DNA of 64,000 nt from Yamagishiella unicocca (GCA_003116995.1 BDSL01000001.1:1426001-1490000); one strand, 5' to 3'; numbered from the stretch's first letter, positions 35,050 to 47,988 are shown. Program-made: numbers and translations. The notes: generated by a model from the letters alone, not told the origin.

Positions 35050-37074
35050 ATGGCACTCTTCAAAAAATTTAGCAGAGAGGACGTATCAAATCTTAGCCAG
35101 GTCAAGTCGTCAGTGGCCAGAGGCATTCGAGGTGCGCGCCCTATCGCACTATGCTTCAGCGACTGTCGGATCCTGTCAACCATGCACGTAGGGAAGTTGC
35201 TGTTTTCGACAGGCATTATTTGCACGTCAGATCAGGTGCTTAGACGCTGTCCCTGGCCCCTCCCACCACTGAAAAATAGCCGCCATCTGCGAGACCTATC
35301 CGTACCTGGAGCAAACAGACGTTATTGAGACGCTCATACCGAAGAAGGAATCGGTGTATGTGGGTAAATGGTGAGTAGGGTGGCATGGGATTCAAAATGG
35401 GTGGGCCCCTCCGGTTAAAGCAAGCCAGCCCTGTCATCACCTTAACCCGGGCTGGCTTGCACGTGACGAGCATGAGGGCACGAATGCACCGCGAGGCTGA
35501 GCGGTGGGGAACGCAAACAACACCCGCTCCCCCGAGAGCAACTTGCAGCACACGCCAACATGGTACACCGCATACTCACCCACGCAGCGGGCCCCCATCG
35601 TTGCGCGCAACCTCGCACACTGCACACATCCCCTCAAACCCCGCCCATCCTCTTGAGCCCCGTCCATCCCCTCAAACGCCGTCCTGCACCCCCTGGCAGC
35701 CGAAATCCCACCTCTGCCCTCAGCTCTGCCCCCCTGCCCCCGGCCCGGGCACACTCCCGCGACCCGCCCACAGCGGCCACGTGCAGATGTGTGTCATGAA
35801 CGGCACCATCCTGTTCTTCCAGGAGCGGGATGGACCGTGGCTGCCCACACTGCGCGTGCTGCACCAGTACCCGGAGATGATGAAGCGGCTGCGCACCGAC
35901 AAGGGAGCGATCAAGTTCGTGCTCAGCGGGGCCAACATCATGTGTCCGGGCCTCACACACGCGGACGCAACCATACACGATGAGGTGTGTGCGCTGGCCC
36001 CCAGCATCCAGTCCAGGGCGGGAGTAGTGGGGCGGCAAGGTGGTGGAGGGGCGGGGTCGGGAGGGTCACGGGGCTGAGATGGGATCATGTGGAGAGTAAA
36101 CCGGCGAATCGGCAAAGGAGGAACAAGGGCAAGAAAGGGAATAAGGAAAAGGTGGTGGTACTAGCCGCTGTAGGGTGTCGAAGACGTGTTTGAGGCGGTA
36201 TGCTGGAGAACATGGTGCGGCGGCCGGAACCCGGAGGGTGGATCCTGCCGATGGGTCCGGGGTGGATGTGGCGGCGGCTCGCGTCTTATTTTGTTATTGA
36301 ACAGGAGCCTGGGACAGCAGGGGACAGTTGAGGAGTACGGAAAGGAAAAGGACAGAGTACGCTGGCCTATATGCTGGCCTGTTACAGCGAGCCAGGCTTT
36401 TGTGTGGGCCGGGAGCCGGGCATGGGAGCCGACGGGCTGATAGCTACCCACCCTGGAGCTGGGAATGCGAGCTGCCGGCACACGGCAGGGAGAGTTATTT
36501 GCGCGGGCCATCCCCTCCCGTGGCCTTGGCTGGGCCCCGCCCTCGAACCGGGTCCCAACTTCAGACCCATTCCGTCTCCTGGGTCTCGCAGGGCGATGTG
36601 GGCACTGCGGTGGCCATCTACGCATGCGACAAGGAGCACGCCATGGCCGTGGGGGTGCTCAAGATGTCCACCGCGGACATCCGGTCTGTCAACAAGGGCA
36701 TCGGGGTCGACAACATGCACCACCTCAACGACGGGCTGTGGAAGGTGGGGCCTGGGCGGAGGGTGCTGGGAGGGGAGGGGCGTACGGGACGAGAAGGCGG
36801 CTGCGGGTGGCGAGGGGCGGCTGAGGAGTTCCGCCACCCAGGGCTGGGCACTGGTGACATCTTTAAGCTTTGGCATTTCATAGTGCAGTGGACTGGCCGG
36901 GGTTGTGTGTGGGAGGAAACCGTGTGGCCGCACCTGGGTGCTCACGCGGGCTGTGCTGCGACCCACCAGGCAACTGGCGCTCTCTCTACTCATGTCGCCT
37001 TGAAGCTCCCCCACCCCCCCCGTGTGCGTGTGTGCACACCCGCCTCTTACATATAGATGCCAAACATCAATTGA
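35050..37074 (+). CDS. MCTS1: MCTS1/MCT-1 translation reinitiation and ribosome recycling factor, PUA domain
   Basis: MCTS1 binds DENR and acts on the 40S subunit in recycling and reinitiation. Exons: 35050-35131, 35280-35370, 35774-35984, 36592-36744, 37057-37074 (555 nt, 184 aa; the human protein is 181 aa). N-terminal domain: [20 protein letters not shown], then [14 protein letters not shown] and [20 protein letters not shown]. The PUA domain starts at [19 protein letters not shown] and continues through [16 protein letters not shown] to [17 protein letters not shown], all matching conserved family positions. The last exon is only 18 nt (MPNIN then TGA); it was chosen because the acceptor (ttacatatag) follows a pyrimidine tract and gives the expected short tail after LW(K/H)M. 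That micro-exon is the least certain part. Confidence 0.92.
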
Positions 37075-40000
37075 GAAGCGGATACTAGCGGGCACCCGGG
37101 CGCAAACCAAAGCATCAATGCCGGGCCGACCCTCGGCCGGAGAGCCGTAGTTGACGGCGCCGGCGCACGACGCGGCCTTACGCGCTGGTGGCCTCCAGTG
37201 TTTCGACGGTGCTCGGGCTGGAGATGGCGCCACCATGTTGTTAGCCCGCAGCGCTGGCTCAAGGCGGCTTAAATGGAACAGGAGCCCGGCGGGGTGCAGC
37301 TCTGAAGGGAGGCAGGGTTGGGCGTCCGTGGGAGAGAGGGGTCCGCTTGACCCCGAAATGGGCGCAGGTTGGGGTGTCCGCGGTCAGAAGGACGCGCGGT
37401 GTGGCGCTGGGGAGTTTATGCTTGGGTGGCAGGAGTAGGTGGGAGTAGGGCTTGTGGATTCTTCGCAGATGATGATGTGGGCAGAGGCTTGGCTACGTCT
37501 CACTTCGAGTGCGTGTGGCGAAACGCGTGTGTTGTCACCCCAGATCGGTCAGCAGCCAGCAGCATACGGTGCGTGGCGTTGAGGGGGTTCTGCATGTGAG
37601 GAGAGCAGGAGGATGCCGGGCGCGACGGGCGGTAGTATGCAGCCTCTCGCGCCCGCCAGCGGGTTGTTTGCGATATGCAGCGCACCCTGGGGGCCGCGAT
37701 GACGGCTGCGGGAGCCCCTCCCACCGGACTGCCAGCGGCGGGAAGCGCCATGTGAGTGCATCGGCCAAATACCGTGTTGGCCGGATGCCCAGGTCCGCTC
37801 CCGGGAGGTCTGTTGGCGCCACCGCTTCCGTCCCTGCGTCCGTTGCCGCGTAGTGCCAGGGCGGTGGCGTCGGGTGGTCCAGGTCGCAGCGCGTCATGAG
37901 TTGCGAGGCTCGCTGCGTTCTGCGAGGCTGGTGAGCCTCAGCGCGGTGAGGTATGTGGGAGAGACCGTCGCGTTACCTCGGTTGACCCGGAAGGAGGGCC
38001 GCGTGGTGCCTCCCTCCATTGTAATGTGGATGCCGTCCGTCGCATCCACACAAAAGGCCTCCTAGTCTCTTGATCGGAAGTCTTGCTGCATACGTCCGTG
38101 AGCGGCCCGTCCAATCAGCTCGATGCCCGACGAGGACATCCCCGTACCGGGCAGCTGCTCCGTCAGTCCCTTGCATTGGACCCGGGGCGCCTGGTGTGGA
38201 TCTGCCAAGGAAGGCCCACAGCTCCCTAAATCCCTGTTCGCCAGGTGTCCGCTGCATAACAGTGTCAATCCGTTGTGCAACTGTGTGCGGCGTTTCAGGT
38301 GGTACCGGTAAAGTCTCACTGCTCCAACGCTTACAACCGGAATTCCGTCGTACTGGTCTGCGCACAACCGCTCCATGCAAAATTGTTGCGCATCGTTGGC
38401 GCGCATGGATCCAGCCGCCTCTCCATAACCTCCTCACCAGTAACCTGGTTGCTTAGTTAAAACAATCGCTACGCTGTCCTCTCTGTCGGTGGCCGCGGGA
38501 CGGTCCCGTCCCGGGCCCATCCGACCCTAGCAGCGCACCTCCACCAAATTTCAACGGGCGGCCAACAATAGCTTCGCCGCATGGTTACATCGTTGCAACA
38601 TGTGCCATGCTATATCAAGAGAAAAACATGAAACTTAAATTTCGAGGAACCGTCCTCGCTGCCTCGTGCCTCCCCACCGAACTGCGGCTGCGACGTGCGT
38701 GTCCATTCCGCAGGCGCTGCAACCGCCACTGCATCATTACCGCAATCCACGATGCGACCCAGTGCTACCACGAGCCTAACATACCGTACCAACTAACCGA
38801 GACTTATAACGTCTACTGCGGCGAGCCACAAACCGACCGACTAGAGCACCGCTTCCGGCGCCGAAGCACCGCTTCACGCGCGCCGCCTCGGCACAGTCAG
38901 CTTGGACCCATAACTCCATCATAGTACAGAGGACGGTTTGAGAGGACGCCGCCTTCCTGCGCTGGGCCCTTAAGGCCATTACAGCGCCCACATGCGCACC
39001 TCCAGGCCGAAAAACGAGAGATTGGCAAATACCAGGCGCATACCGCGCATAAGCTCACACACCTGTGCACAACAATATAACCGAGTTCGCCGCAAGCCCT
39101 TGCGCCCGTTGTCAGCGACCGCCCACGACCATACGCACGAGGTAAGGGGCGGGCCGCCGGGGCCGTGTGCTCGCTTCCCGCACGGCTCTCGTTCGTTGAT
39201 GGCTCGCATCAAACCACACCACACCACACTTTGCTTTGGGGTGGGTCGACCGCCCACGCTGCGCCAGGCCCCACTACTGCGGCAATCGAGTTCCGCACGT
39301 TAACGTCCCCACACGGCTCCCACTGGGGCGAAGCCAAGCGACAGACCGATGCGCCGGGCTAGGGGCAGAGCAGGCGGCCAGGGAGTGCAGCGGCACCGGT
39401 AGGTTAGGGAGCGGGCGAGGCCCGACCACAACAGCCGGAGGTGACCGACCCGACCGCAGCGCACCGGCTCGCCGCCCGCTTGACCTTCGGCAGCGTCGTG
39501 CAACATCGCGTCCTATGTACACCACGCGGCGTCGACGTCGATAATAAACTGCCGCGTGTGCCGCATGTGCAGTTCGAATACCATGGCGCAATATTACTTG
39601 GCTTCCCACGCCCCCAGAGGAAGCCGTCCGCACACAACACTCGCAACGACCGCAAAAGGTGACAACCGACGGTTCTCGAAACGGCCCCCAACGACTCACA
39701 CCACATGGACAATCACACACACGTGCCGCATCACCGCTCACCCCCACCAGGCCAGTGGGAACTATAGCGGTGGACTGCCAACCAACAGACGTACCCAGCC
39801 ATTAACGCACAGCGCCAGGAGATCTCTCTTCCTTTGCTCGCCGATGCTTGCCTCGTGCCGTTGACTATTGCATGTCCTGTACTCGCTCACCGCCAATCCC
39901 CCTCGAAACAATCAACGCACGGCCCCTGCGTAATATCCACCGCCCCCCTTCCGGGCGCCTCACACACGACACCCTTGGGGCGAACCCCACCTGGGCACAA

Positions 40001-40632
40001 AGCCCCGGCACGGGGCCACATTATTTTTGCTACCCGCGCCTCTGCTTCGCCCCCTTCAAGAGACAGCCGGCACGCGAAAGCAAGCGAATGATCCCCCAGC
40101 TGGCAGGGATCCAGCTGACTCTGCTGCCGGTACCTTGAAGCCCGGGCGATCATGACACCGGGATGCTTCCGAACTAAACTGATATGCGTGTGGCCCTCCG
40201 AAGGGTACCGATGGCTGCCTGCCACTGACAGACCGGCTATAGCTATCGCCAAGACAGCAGACGCAAACAGGCGAGCTTGCCGACCCCATGCACTGCTCAC
40301 AACCCCTGGGGTCATGGAATGGTAACGGCCCAAAACCGCTGCGCAGCTGCCGTTGAGGTCCGCCGGATGGCGCCCCCCCCCGCCAGCAGGAGCCTTGACT
40401 TGACGGCGCCTGTCTCATCAGGTCAGGTCAAGGGCAGCCGCCGCCCGCCTGCCGAGAGAGCCAACGGCATGAAACCTTGCTCTCCCGCGGCATGCCCCTC
40501 TCCCCGCCCTACGTCTCCGACCTGCTCCTGCCTACCCCCACCTCTCAGGCCCCACCCCACATCGCAACCTCCCGTTCGCCTAGACCTGCCGCCCCGCTAT
40601 TCCGCTCCGCAGCCCCCCGCCGCGCCCGCCGC
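37075..40632. other. Unassigned 3.5-kb interval between MCTS1 and MRS2 tails
   Basis: Both flanking genes end here, so it holds two 3' UTRs. The nearest clear TGTAA for MCTS1 is near 38020. Minus-strand segments around 37990-38440 show protein-like frames (GFRELWAFLG; FCVDATDGIHIT) broken by stops and frame changes, possibly a decayed DDE-transposase copy. The rest (38460-40600) shows no coherent exon series on either strand. Confidence 0.4.
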
Positions 40633-43600
40633 TCAGAGGATGCGCTTGCTCTGCGTGTACTTCATGACCGCGAAGAATATCCAGCCGCAGCCCAGTACGA
40701 TGGCCGCGGTGATGCCCCAGAACGACACCGCGCTGTGCTCCAGGTTGGAGCGCATGTTCATTCCGAAGATGCCCGCCATCATGGCGCCAATCGCGGCGGC
40801 GAAGGAGCCGATGGACAGCATCAGCTCCAGACGGTTGACCTCGTAGCGGCGGGCGCTGAGGGACACGCCAATGGACTCCTCCAAGTCACGTGCGCCCGCC
40901 AGCATGCGCTCGGCTTCAGACTGCGAGTGTGGATGGGGTGTGGGGCGTGTGGAGTGAGGCGGATGGAGCGGGCGGGGGACGGTTTTGCCAGGTTTTAGGC
41001 ATTGGCAACAAGGGCCGATGAAAAAGTAGCCAAGGCTGCGGACTCGAAGAGGTAGGTACGCAGAAAGCAAGGCAGAAGCAGGCACGGCGGCGACGCAGGG
41101 CTTGAGGGCCTTGATCCGTCGACGGAGCAGCTGAACTCGGCCACGGTGGGAGGTTGCCCTTCGCTCGCCGCCTTCCCCCGTCCCCCCAACGGCAGCCACC
41201 GCACCTGCAACCCGCTTGCCCTCTGCAGGTAGAACTCCAGCAGGTCCTCCACCTCCTCCAGCTCGGCCTCCTCCTCCTCCTCCTCTACCATCTCCTCGAG
41301 TGCGTCCTGCGCCTCCTGCAGGTCCTCCTCGCTGTCTCCCAGTCGGCTGCGCGGGGAAAGCCAAGAGGAATCGGGGGCAGGTCAAGACGGTTGGCGCGCG
41401 CGGAGCAAAGCGCGTACTTGAAACCCCACATGAAGAGCACCCGGGCTCGACGCCTATCCGGCTGGCAATGCACCAATCGTGAATCGTTTCCCTCCACGAA
41501 CCCACCCTGGCCCCCAGCATCCACCCCGCAAAGCCCCCACCTCATAAAGTTAGCTTCCTCCAAAAGCTCCTTCCGCCGGTCTCGCTCGCGCTCATCCTTG
41601 CGGCCGTCCGCCGCCGCAACACCGGCGCGCAGGCTGCGAGCCCCCGGACTAGCGCCATCCTCGCGGCCCTCACGGACCCAGCCGAACCGCGCTCGCAGCT
41701 CCCGCAGCCGATCCCTGTCGTACTTGGTCCGCAGCTCCTTCAGCCGCTCCTGCCGGGTTGTCGCCGGGTTGCTGTACGGCACGGGGTCGCGCCGTACCGC
41801 CGCAGGCGGCCCCTCCCCGCTGTAAGGCCCTGCGACCGGGTAGCCGGTGATGTTCCCGGCGACCTGCGGCGGCGCTACCAGGCTTTGTGGCATGGTGCCG
41901 CCTGGGCCTCGCACGGCGAGGGGCGCGGCCGCGCCGCCGATATGCAGCGGCGGCGCCGTGTAACCGCCACCATGACCGTTGAGCCGAGGCGGTGGAGCTA
42001 ATGGCGACCCATGGGCCATCGATGGCGGCGCCGTCGACGGTGCCCCCGAGACTGACGGCCCGTACAGGCTGTACGGCGAGACGCCACCTGAACCGCCAAG
42101 GCCTGCGCCGCTGATGCCGGTCCCCATGCCCGCGGCGGCTGCTGACGCGCCGGCTGCCGTTGCTGCTGCTGGCGGCGTGGGCGGCAGCGGCGGGGGTGTG
42201 GGCGGCAGCGCAGACGTGATGGGCTGCCCGTCGTCCAGCGCCCGCTCCTCCAGCTCCTCCTTGATCTCCCGCGCTCGCTCCACCTCCCGCTCCAGACGAT
42301 TTCGCTCCCGCTGGCGGCGGCGGTCCTCTCGGCGCGGCCTGCTGCTGAGGTTGAGCTCCCGCAGCTCGTCCTCGTCGTCCATCAGCTCCTCCAGCATCTC
42401 CCTGAACAAACCCGACAACACGGACCAAGCAGAAGACGTCAGCAGCAGGCACGTGCCGGATCTTGACGTCACGGCCAGTGGCCAGTGGTCGCATGCCAGT
42501 GTGCCGTTCGCCGGCACCGCCCAAACGTTGTCCACCTCTGCCTGACTTTCGAACTTTTCACCTCTCTTCTCTTCACCCAACGCCACCCCCATGCGCGCCT
42601 GCCCCTCAGCCCTCCCGCCGAGGCTCGACATTCGAGCCGGTCCTCGTTTTCTCGACTCAGTTCTGCAGCATGCATCTGGAAACGTGTGTACCAAACGGTT
42701 TTCTAATCGGTTTCCTAGTCCCGCCGCCCCAGCCCCAGCCCACCTCAGCGTGTCCGCCTTGTTCTCCAGCTCCACCAGCGCCTGCTTCACGCGGCGTAGC
42801 TCCTCCAGGTTCACGGGCGTGATGTCTCCGGGCAGCTTAGTCAGCAGCGCCGCCACGCGGTCCGTCACCGCCGCCATCTCCGCGTCCAGCCGGCCCACCG
42901 CCACCATCAGCGCTCCCTCCAGTACCTCCAGCTCGAACGGCGGCGTGCGGCCGGAGGAGTCAAACTTGCCCTGCGAACGCGCGCGGAAGCGATGTTTACG
43001 GCGGGAGGTGCTCGACACACTAAACCATTCTACCATGGTGCCGTTTTTGCCATCGACGTGGGCCGGACTGGACCACAGAACTGGCATCTAAGGCCCCGAA
43101 TCCCTTCCAGCCTGCCTGAAGCTGGCCCTTGTGGCCCTCACCTGGTAGTAAAATCGCGCCATGTAATCCGCATGCGACACGTTGACATAGGCCGATGGGT
43201 CGCCCCGCATGAGGATCTGCTGCCGCACCGTCCCGTGGGTCTGCAGCCGGGGCAGGACCACCTCCAGGAACTTGCGAGTGGTAGCGGAGTTGGGCTCGAA
43301 CAGCAGCGACTTCTCCGCGGTCACGATGGCCCTGTGTGCGGGAGCCCGCGGGACATGGATCTCGGTGCGGGCCCTGAGCGCAGCCCTCGAAACGGACATT
43401 TGGGTTGGGCGGAAAAAGAGCGAGGCAACAGCGCACAGCCTCTGCCGCAGGTGTTTAAGCAACATAGCTTGGGCGGAGCCGCTGGCGCGGCCCCTCCGCC
43501 ACTGCCATACCCTCGCATGTGGAGGCGCGACAAGCGACCCCGGCCCCCTGGCAGTGCGGAGGCGGCAAGCGAAGCCGGCAGCAGCGGCGCACCTGACGCC

Positions 43601-44736
43601 ACCCAGGTTCAGCAGCAGCACGTCCTCCTTGATGGTGATGGAAGGGGAGGTTTTCGTAAAATCGATGGAGGGGTCGATGCGGCGAAGGTCGCGCGGCTGC
43701 AGGCGGTGCTCCCGCAGGAGGTCGCGGCGCCGCACAAAGAAGCGGCGGGCACGGGCGGTGGAGTCGAGGCGCAGCACCTGTGGCGGCGACGACGACGGAG
43801 GGACGGTATCGGCGGCTGGCCGTGGTCGTGGTGCGGTGGCATGCGGCAGTGCAACATGACTGGGCCCGCCATCGAGGGGGCTGTGAGAGATTGGCTAGCT
43901 TGCTTGCGAGACGAGGGTGCTGCCCTATGGCCGTGACAATGCCGTGTTCACCTCGGGGGCTGCAATAGGGACTGTTCTTAGCACGTGATCCCTTGACCGG
44001 AATGGGAAGTATCGTGCTGCCTTCACGCCCGCTCGGGCGAAGATTTGGGTTGCGGAGCTGGTGAGCGCTCCCAAGCCCGCTGTCAGTACTCCTGAACTTG
44101 CACCGCCCCGAAGGCACGCCACGAACCCCATAACGAAGGGGGAACGCCCCGAAACCCACTTCAACTTGCCTCGTAGTTTGCTTTGCCATATGCTCCTGCC
44201 GTGCCATCGCCTTTGCCCCCGTCGGCAACAGCGTCTTCGTTGGCTAGGTCCGAGAAGTCCAAGTGGCTGGTGCTGTACTCATCCATAGAAGACAGGTTAT
44301 CGCTGCTGCTGCTGTTGATTGAGGAAGACAACGAACCAGTCGAGCTGGCATAGCCACTCACGATACCGCCATTACTACCAGAGTGCTGCGCCGCGTGCGT
44401 CGCCGCACCCGCAGCCTCCAACTGGTGCAATATTTGGTTTGCTGACTGCATCATTTCCTGCGCTGTGCCCTGTGTGCTGGAGCATTGCGCTACAAAGCGC
44501 TGTCCGGGCAGCCATCGTCCCTCGTCAAATCCTCGGCTGCTTGCTGCCAGCCGCGTGAAATCCGTTGCAGGCCGTTCTGCACGAGCACCTGCTCCATTTC
44601 TATTTCCCAGCACAACGCCATACCGCGAGCGAGCGAGGCAGTGACGCGGCGCCGCTGGCCCGCACCACTGATACGCTACTCCATCCTTTCGATGCGTAAG
44701 CTTGAGTGGAAACCTCACAAGTAGGCCTGTGTTCAT
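40633..44736 (-). CDS. MRS2/CorA-type magnesium transporter with long insertion, probably plastid (MRS2-11/MGT10-like)
   Basis: Forms a pentameric Mg2+ channel. Minus-strand exons: 44736-44170, 43777-43593, 43331-43142, 42970-42744, 42401-41541, 41346-41205, 40920-40633 (2460 nt, 819 aa). After a Ser-rich, transit-like first exon come VLRLDSTARARRFFVRRRDL and the alpha/beta core (AIVTAEKSLLF; NLGGVR). The helical stalk follows (LVELENKADTLR, REMLEELMDDEDELRELNLS), then EVEDLLEFYLQRASGLQSEA. TM1 ends in the selectivity motif GMN (about residues 777-779) and TM2 is FWGITAAIVLGCGWIFFAV. Usual family length is about 400-500 aa; the excess is exon 1 plus about 260 aa of Pro/Gly/Ala and Arg/Glu-rich sequence inside exon 5. 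Intron 1 uses a GC donor (GAG|GCAAGT at 44169). TM and stalk order match plant MRS2-11 best. Confidence 0.9.
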
Positions 44737-45414
44737 TGCATCTTTGGGATGTGCGTTTGTTATCGAAGAGCAAATGCGTTTTGACTTTAAAGCATGAAGG
44801 ACCTAGCTGGCTGAAGCCAGCATAAACCGCACAGCTAGCTGCCCGCTATAACGGCAACAAATGTTGAGAAGAAAATCTAGCTTGTTTTGCTGTGTGAACA
44901 AGCACGGCAAGACTGTACGGCGTGCGATGTTTTTGCTAAATTTAGGGACTTACACGTGCGTCAATCCGACACCCCTAGTTGAAACGCTACCGCTCGCATG
45001 TCCGTTACCAAAATGGAAGCCGGCATCCAAAGACCTAAGCATCACCAATTCGTAGCGCTGCACACGGCCAGGGAGGTTGTCCCGTCCACTTTTTGTGGGA
45101 GTGCCAATGGGCGGCTTAAGAAGCGCTGCAGCCAAGCGCGATCCGCAGAATCCCCGCACCGCATGCGTCACGCCTTTCCATCACGCCCGTCACGCCTCAG
45201 TACTGGACGGTACTGGGCCGAGCATCGTCATCAAAACCTCGGGCCCTTCCGCCTAGCGTTACGGTAGTCGACCGCGTATAGCGAACTCAAGAACCGCATC
45301 CTTGCGACAAGCACATATAAAGCTTAATCGCCATCTCATAATGTCACGCCATCGAGTCACGCCGTGCGCTTTATGTCGCTCCTACGGAAACCATTCCTCC
45401 CTTCACACCTCCCT
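44737..45414. other. Short spacer between MRS2 start and AAAP transporter end
   Basis: Both genes are on the minus strand, so this holds the MRS2 promoter and 5' UTR plus the transporter 3' UTR. A minus-strand TGTAA at 44950-44954 is a plausible transporter poly(A) signal. No reading frame is supported. Confidence 0.5.
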
Positions 45415-47988
45415 CTACGCCCCTCCTGCGGCTTTGGCCGCCAGGCTTTTCATGCTGGCCGTCGTCCCGCAATACGTGCAGATTAACCCGAGCAGGGCAA
45501 TAGAGTAGTTCCAGGCTGTGCGCAGCGGCCCGTTGTTCTCGCCGCACAGCACCTGCAACAGGGCGGCGCATGCAAGCAAGAAGTGGGTCAGACCGCATTG
45601 TGAGGAGTGAAGTACCCCCCGGCTTGGTAAATGGCTATCTTTAAGTTCGTAATGTGAACTAGGCCGGACGCGGCCGGTCCGAGACCACCAGAGGACTGGC
45701 CCCGCCCCGCCCCCCTCCTTCCGGCCACCCACCTGGTGGCACAGCGGCGGGAAGGTGACCGAAACGCTGATGGTCATGAATGACCCCACGAGCGCCATCA
45801 GGTGCGCAAGGAAGGGCAGCGAGCGCGCCGCCATGAGGATGGCAATCGCCAGCACGGTGCGCACCACCAGCCGCGTAAGGCCTTGCCGGCCGCCCGGCAC
45901 GGCCGACTGCAGCGCGGCCGACACCGGCTCCATCGTGAGCGCGAACTTGGCGATGGGGTTGATCAGGATGACCGAGGCGCACGCAGCCGCCAGCACGCCC
46001 GAGAGGTTGAAGGTGATGAGATCTAGAGCGCCGGTGCCGTACATGTAGTACCCAGCGCCGCCCATGAGCGTGCACAGCACGGCAACCACCAGGTACGCCA
46101 CGTTGAGGACCTGGCGGTGAGAAGCGGGGCGGAGCGGGGAGGGGAGGGCAGGAGCGGGGAGGAGCGGACATGGGTGCTGAAAGAGCGGTGTGGCGACGCG
46201 GGCTCGGTTAATGATGCGGGTGGACCAGATGGAACGCGTCACTTCCCAGGCGTGCATGGAGAACAGGGTTTATGGGAGCAGCCAATGTTATCCTCTCCAG
46301 CGTGGAGCGGCGCCCACGTTCTGCTCCGTTGCTAGCTTGCTATGAGCCGGCCATGTGCGCCGCTGCACAACCCACCTGCGGGAACTGCTGCGGGTCCTTC
46401 ATCGACTTTTGGATGGCTGGGAATACACCGTGGCCGCTGTAGCAGAAGGTGCAGATGCCTAACACCAGCGGCAAGGTGGCCCAGTTGGCCATGTCGGTGG
46501 GCGCCCCGGGAACGAAGCTGCCAGACAAGAAAGTGTACGCAACCTGCGGAGGCGAGGGGCGGCCGGGACAGGGGCAAGGGCATGGACGATGACTCGGAGC
46601 TCAGGCAAGCGCCCATGGGCAAGATGACCGTGCTTGCGCAGGTTGGATTGGGTTTGGGTACAACAGCTGAGCCAAGAACCCAGGTTCACGGATGGGCGCC
46701 AAACCAGTAGCCTTCCGCCGGGTGCGTTGTTGTACCACGAGCACCGCTGACGGGCTTGGGTGTGCACGTCCTTTGCCTCGTTGGACCGCCCTTACACCAA
46801 GAACACGGAGTATCCATGTGGGAGGGCAGCACGCCTGGTCGACAGGGCACTTGTCGCGCAGCCAACCCCGGCCCTTACGCTCCGCTCCCTTGTGTCCCGC
46901 TCACCGCCGCGGACACGGTGCAGGTGGCTGTGACTCCTGCGGCCCCCAGGAAGGACAGCGCCTTCAGGTCCGGCAGCCATACGGTGGGGATCATGACGGC
47001 AGCGGCCAGGAGCATGTACACGGAGGGCGAGCTGGCCAGGCTGTTGGCTCCAAACAGCTTGAACATGTTGTCTCCCTGGCGGGGTGGGATGGCGACGTGG
47101 TGGGTTCCGGGAGGATACCGTCAGGTAGACTAGGAGAAAAGCCGGGCACGATCACGACAACCTCTGCCTAACATGGCGCTACTGAAAGGACACATTGAGT
47201 ACGAGGAATACATATGCGTCGCGCTTCGATACTCATGCCTCCGAAGTGTCCACGCATGCCCGTGCTTGTAAAACCCTAAATAACCCTAAATAAGCGCCAC
47301 CCTGAACAGGCAGTCCAACCGACCCCTCCCTCCCCTTATTTTTCCCCGCCCCACCTCAAGGATGAACAGCAGGGCGCAGGTGCCGAATAGCTCCACGTAT
47401 ATGACGGCTGAGATGATGAGGCGGCCGATGCTACCAAAGGCAGCCTCTGCAATCTCCTCGTAGCCTACAGGCCCGCCAGATGGACCATTCCGTTTCGATA
47501 CCGCTGATGCGCACTCGCATAGTGCCTTGGCGGTGTAGTTGGTAGTGATGCCCATGACCCACAACACCAGGAGGCCAATCCATCCTGACGACTTGAGAGC
47601 AAACGGCAGCGACAGCAGGCCAACGCCCATCATGACATTGACGACATTGAATACAGCCTGCACAGTTGTGGATACCTGGCGTGAGGGGACCCTGTATCGT
47701 TCCGGGGCCGAGAGGCAAATGGCGGGTTGCGCTTGCCTGCACGAAAGTGCTGTTCCCTGTGCTTGGAGCCGGTGCACTAGCGGCGCCAGCATCAGCAGCC
47801 GCTTGGGTCCTGACCACGGGCTGAGCAGCATGCTTCGGCGCGGGAGTGGCTAGGCCAGGCGCTGGGCGATGCAATTTAGTTGACGGCGAAGCCAAGCGCG
47901 ACGGTCGAACGCTTAGCGCGAAAGGCCGCCCGAGAGTCTGATGCGGAGTAGCTCCACAGCTACGCCCCAGCCTCTTTGCTTGGAGCAT
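45415..47988 (-). CDS. AAAP-family (SLC32/AVT1-like) amino acid transporter
   Basis: A multi-pass amino acid/proton transporter of the amino acid/auxin permease family. Minus-strand exons: 47988-47737, 47675-47355, 47075-46905, 46543-46376, 46110-45733, 45552-45415 (1428 nt, 475 aa). The N-terminal 84 residues are Ala/Pro/Arg-rich and could be a plastid transit sequence. TM1 carries the family signature NVVNVMMGVGLLSLPFALKS. About ten further hydrophobic segments follow, including VYMLLAAAVMIPTVWLP, LPLVLGICTFCYSGHGVFPA (the conserved FCYSGH segment) and VLNVAYLVVAVLCTLMGGAG. Substrate cannot be told from sequence; vacuolar AVT1-type neutral amino acid transport is the nearest analogue. Intron 1 needs a GC donor (CAG|GCAAGC, 47736) because no GT in the 61-nt gap restores the frame. 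Confidence 0.88.

Noticed and set aside
39274..39747. Arg/Cys-rich 157-aa minus-strand ORF
   Set aside because: Composition is what random GC-rich antisense frames give; no conserved motif and no consistent exons around it.
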